A stretch of DNA of 8,206 bases from Hyphomicrobiales bacterium (GTDB taxonomy: Bacteria; Pseudomonadota; Alphaproteobacteria; Rhizobiales; Aestuariivirgaceae). The stretch spans positions 1-8,206 of the forward strand of contig JAAURV010000125.1 of the NCBI GenBank assembly GCA_012032065.1, given 5' to 3'. The notes under the pieces were generated by a model. That model made no database searches. It was not told where the DNA came from and saw nothing but the letters and a program-made list of their open reading frames with translations. The position numbers and the translations under genes were made by a program. This document shows positions 5,735-8,206 of this stretch, piece after piece. The stretch's first letter is position 1. Each line of letters starts with the position of its first letter.

Positions 5735-5748
5735 AAAACTATGGAAAG

Positions 5749-7701
5749 CTACTTCGAGGCCGCTTTCACCACCGCCTTCGCCGTAATCCCAAAGTGTTCG
5801 TAGAGCTTTTCCGCAGGCGCACTCGCGCCAAACCCCGTCATGCCGATGAATTTGCCGTCCGTTCCGATGTAGCGGTCCCAGCCCAGGCGTAGGCCGGCTT
5901 CCACAGCGATGCGGATTTTTTCGGTGCCGAGGAGCTTCTCTTTGTAGGCCTTGCCTTGCTGCTCGAAGAGCTCCATCGAGGGCACCGAGACGACGCGGGT
6001 GGGGATGCCTTTCTTGTCGAGTTGCGCCTTGGCATCGAGGGCGATTTCGACTTCGGAGCCGCTCGCGAAGATCACCGCCTTCGTCTTCTTCGCCGACGGT
6101 GCGATCTCATAAGCGCCAAGCGCGCTCAAGTTCTTCGCGATGAAGGTCTTGCGCGCGGGCTTGAGTTTCTGGCGCGTCAGCACGAGCAGCGAGGGCGCCG
6201 CCAGGCTCTCCAGCGCGATCTGCCAGCACTCGGCGGTTTCGACGGCATCGCAGGGGCGCAGCACAAGCAGTATTGGGAATGGCGCGGCAGGCGGCGAGGT
6301 GTTCGACGGGCTGATGCGTCGGGCCGTCTTCGCCGAGGCCGATCGAGTCATGGGTCATCACGAAGATACTGCGGACTCCCATGAGGGCGGCAAGGCGGAT
6401 GGAGGGCCGGCAGTAATCGGTGAAGCAGAAGAAGGTGCCGCCGTAGGGAATGACGCCGCCATGCAGCGCCATCCCGTTCATGGCCGCGGCCATGCCATGC
6501 TCGCGGATGCCGTAATGCACATAGCGGCCGGCGTAATTCGCCGCGGAGAAGACGGGCAGGTTCTTCGACCTGGTATTGTTGGAGCCGGTGAGATCCGCGG
6601 AACCGCCGATGGTGTTGGGCAGGCTGGCGTTGATGACGTCGAGGGCATTCTGCGAGGCATTGCGGGTGGCGAGGGCAGGCGGGTCTTTCGCCAATTCCTT
6701 TTTGTAAGCGGCGATGGCTTCGGTGTCCGGCTTTACGGCGGTGTTGTGCCACGCCTGGAATTTTGCCTGGAGAGGACTTGCGGCGAGCCGTGCTCCCAAT
6801 TCATTCGCGCTTCATTGCCGCGCGATCCGGCCTTGCGCCACGCCGACAGGACCTCCGCCGGGATTTCGAAGGGCGGATAAGGCCAGCTCAATTCCTTGCG
6901 TGCCAGCGCGATCTCGTCGGGGCCGAGCGGCGAACCATGGGCCTGGTACGAGTCCTTCTTGTTCGGCGCGCCGAAACCGATGATGGTTTTGCAGGCGATC
7001 ATCACGGGGCGATCGGAGCTTTGCGCGGCGGCGAGAGCGGCGCGGATTTCATCCGGGTTCAACCCATCGATGCGCGAGACGTTCCAGCCCGAGGCGGCGA
7101 AGCGCTGGAGCTGATCGGTCGAATCGGAGAGCGAGACGCGGCCGTCGATCGAGATGTTGTTGTCGTCCCAAAGCACGATGAGATTCTTGAGCTTCAAATG
7201 CCCGGCGAGGCTGATGGCTTCCTGGCTGATGCCTTCCATCAGGCAGCCATCGCCCACGATCACATAGGTCTTGTGGTTGACGAGATCGTCGCCGAAGAGG
7301 GCGTTGAGATGGCGCTCCGCCATGGCGAAGCCGACGGAATTGGCGATGCCCTGGCCCAGCGGACCGGTGGTGGTTTCGATGCCCTCGGCATGGCCGTATT
7401 CGGGGTGGCCCGCGGTTTTGGAGCCGAGCTGGCGGAAGTTTTTCAGCTGCTCGACGGTCATGTCCTTGTAGCCCGTCAGATGGAGCAGGCTGTAGAGCAG
7501 CATGGAGGCATGGCCGGCGGAGAGGATGAAGCGGTCGCGGTCCGGCCAGTGCGGTTCGGCGGCGTCGAATTTGAGGAACTCGGTGAACAGCACGGCCGCC
7601 ACATCGGCGAGCCCCATGGGCGCTCCCGGATGTCCCGAATTCGCCTTCTGAACCGCATCCATGCTGAGCGCGCGGATGGCATTCGCCATGTCATTTTGCA
7701 T
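5749..7701 (-). CDS. tkt: transketolase, interrupted by two frameshifts
   Basis: Transketolase moves two-carbon ketol units between sugar phosphates using thiamine diphosphate, in the pentose phosphate and Calvin pathways. About 650 codons, a normal length. N-terminal cofactor domain: ALSMDAVQKANSGHPGAPMG, AGHASMLLY, TTGPLGQGIANSVGFAMAER, the metal/cofactor motif VGDGCLMEG with DDNNISIDG, and AHGSPLG. Middle domain: NASQNALDVINASLPNTIGG, HYGIREHGMAAAMNG (catalytic glutamate in REHG), and HDSIGLGEDGPTHQPVEHLA. The C-terminal domain begins at LLVLRPCDAVETAECW and ends normally. Breaks: about 6793-6798, one base missing (NW-ARLAASPLQAKF); and 6271, one extra base in AIPN-LLVLRP. Pieces: 7701-6796, 6795-6272, 6270-5749. 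ATG 7701-7699 follows GAGGGAG (7714-7708) by 6 bases. It is flanked by parE upstream and palindromic repeats and hicAB downstream; gap does not follow it. Identity is certain; the lesions may be sequencing errors. Confidence 0.9.
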
Positions 7702-7730
7702 CTGGTTCTCCCTCGCCGGACTCTGGCGCC

Positions 7731-7758
7731 GTGATACCAGCGGGTGCGAGGTAGTCAA
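7731..7758 (-). promoter_or_regulatory. candidate tkt promoter
   Basis: On the minus strand, TTGACT (7758-7753, five of six matches to the -35 consensus) is separated by 16 bases from TATCAC (7736-7731, four of six matches to the -10). Initiation near 7724 would leave a leader of about 22 bases that contains the GAGGGAG ribosome binding site. It lies in the 107-base gap after parE, so tkt need not depend on the toxin-antitoxin transcript. Confidence 0.45.
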
Positions 7759-7808
7759 CGGCGGAAACTGCGCAAGCGAATTGCCCTCCCAGGTGCTTCT
7801 TGCCCGGA

Positions 7809-8111
7809 CTAATCGGATGGCCAGCGGTTCGCGGGCCAGTCGCGGGCGGTATGGATGATGCGCGTGATGCCGACGCTACCGTCAGGAAGTAGTTCCAAGG
7901 CGATGACCAGTGAAGTCTTCGGCACCGACCTTTCGAGGTAGCCGGCAACGCGGTTTGGGCGGCCCAGTGGATTTTCGGCGATTTTGCCGACGGCCGCATC
8001 GAGACGCTCCTTCACCAACTGCGCGGCACGCGGGTCCTGGCCGGCGATATAAGCAAGCTGCATTCCGTAGTCGGACTTGGCGCGTGGCGCCCAAAGCACT
8101 TTTCGCGTCAT
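7809..8111 (-). CDS. parE: ParE/RelE-superfamily toxin
   Basis: A 100-residue protein of the ParE/RelE toxin superfamily: MTRKVLWAPRAKSDYGMQLAYIAGQDPRAA resembles the N-terminal helical hairpin. NPLGRPNRVAGYLERSVPKTS, then LVIALELLPDGSVGITRIIHTARDWP, is the typical beta-sheet with the closing RxW motif. ParE members poison DNA gyrase and RelE members cut mRNA in the ribosome; I favour ParE from the GRPNRV...TARDW pattern but cannot prove the target. Its ATG overlaps the stop of the upstream antitoxin gene in an ATGA arrangement, which indicates translational coupling. Normal length, intact frame. The tkt gene follows after 107 bases. High confidence for a toxin, moderate for the subfamily. 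Confidence 0.88.
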   Translation of the reverse strand: MTRKVLWAPRAKSDYGMQLAYIAGQDPRAAQLVKERLDAAVGKIAENPLGRPNRVAGYLERSVPKTSLVIALELLPDGSVGITRIIHTARDWPANRWPSD

Positions 8112-8206
8112 ACGCGGGGCTTTGCGGCTTTATCGATGATCGCCTGAAATTCCTTCATGACCATTGCGTGGGGGATGCCCTTGCCGGCGCGAAGTTCGCG
8201 CTGGCC
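8108..8206 (-). CDS. antitoxin of the parE-type module, C-terminal end only
   Basis: The reading frame is open to the window edge and ends in TGA (8110-8108), overlapping the toxin start codon as ATGA. The 32 visible codons include RELRAGKGIPHAMVMKEF and end in a lysine-rich tail. The phrase AGKGIPH..VM is common at the end of small antitoxins encoded directly before ParE toxins. The DNA-binding N-terminal part lies outside the window, so the exact antitoxin family cannot be given. The position and overlap support the role well. Confidence 0.75.
   Translation of the reverse strand, partial: GQRELRAGKGIPHAMVMKEFQAIIDKAAKPRV

Larger units (their letters stand above)
5317..5748. other. 430-base non-coding stretch rich in palindromes
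   Basis: No credible gene is seen in any frame. In order it holds: the hicAB promoter/operator (5319-5351), a large imperfect palindrome (5398-5510), a GGGTGTCTC/GAGACACCC inverted repeat (5593-5601 with 5683-5691) enclosing a GGCGC-GAA-GCGCC hairpin (5630-5642), a GCCC-TTC-GGGC hairpin just before 5710, and a strong GAA-loop hairpin (5712-5734) after the tkt stop. It looks like a landing zone for mobile intergenic repeats. Confidence 0.65.

Noticed and set aside
6763..7734. A 323-codon plus-strand open frame
   Set aside because: It is antisense to tkt, whose minus-strand frame encodes unmistakable transketolase motifs. Long antisense frames are common in GC-rich genes.
7702..7808. 6S RNA gene upstream of tkt, a known neighbour in some alphaproteobacteria
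   Set aside because: The gap is only about 107 bases, too short for 6S RNA, and it is explained by a promoter and ribosome binding site. I saw no long rod-like pairing.
1..8206. CRISPR arrays, insertion sequences, prophage genes or tRNA genes
   Set aside because: No regularly spaced direct repeats, no transposase or integrase motifs and no cloverleaf with a credible T-arm were seen on either strand.

Overview
The window looks like a stretch of a moderately GC-rich alphaproteobacterial genome. The grounds are the clustered transketolase, phosphoglycerate kinase and class I fructose-bisphosphate aldolase genes, the ParE- and HicAB-type toxin-antitoxin modules, a PAS-GGDEF protein, and palindromic intergenic repeats of a kind common in that class. 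No rRNA, tRNA, CRISPR array, transposase or integrase is visible. The genus cannot be named from this sequence.

Layout. Positions 1 to about 440 hold the 3' part of a Yip1-type membrane protein gene on the plus strand. It is lower in GC than the rest (233/420, about 55%, against about 63% in a 180-base tkt sample). It runs head-on into the truncated 3' end of a class I aldolase gene on the minus strand. Upstream of the aldolase, 19 bases away and on the same strand, lies pgk, so pgk-fba forms a unit. A 330-base divergent region follows, with a terminator-like hairpin and a 17-base palindrome. It leads into a plus-strand PAS-GGDEF diguanylate cyclase gene with a cysteine-rich tail (2914-3936). 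Convergent to that are minus-strand genes for an uncharacterised 203-residue protein (4020-4631) and a hicA-hicB module (4738-5316). A 430-base non-coding stretch full of palindromes separates these from tkt (5749-7701, minus). Upstream of tkt is a parE-type toxin gene and the last codons of its antitoxin gene, cut by the window edge.

How it fits together. tkt, pgk and fba act in the pentose phosphate/Calvin and glycolytic/gluconeogenic pathways. In many alphaproteobacteria they sit together as tkt-gap-pgk-fba. Here gap is absent and about 3.2 kb of accessory and repeat DNA lies between tkt and pgk.

The most striking property is that all three metabolic genes are broken by small frameshifts: three in fba, two in pgk, two in tkt. 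The accessory genes between and beside them read through cleanly. The protein sequence on either side of each frameshift is well conserved. The indels are therefore either sequencing/assembly errors or very recent inactivation, and the raw reads would decide. The join at about 425-445 could likewise be a real deletion or rearrangement, or a chimeric contig. I see no clear evidence of a wholly new biological system. The best candidates for real biology are the cysteine-rich GGDEF tail and the structured leader in front of that gene, followed by the apparently leaderless hicA with its operator.
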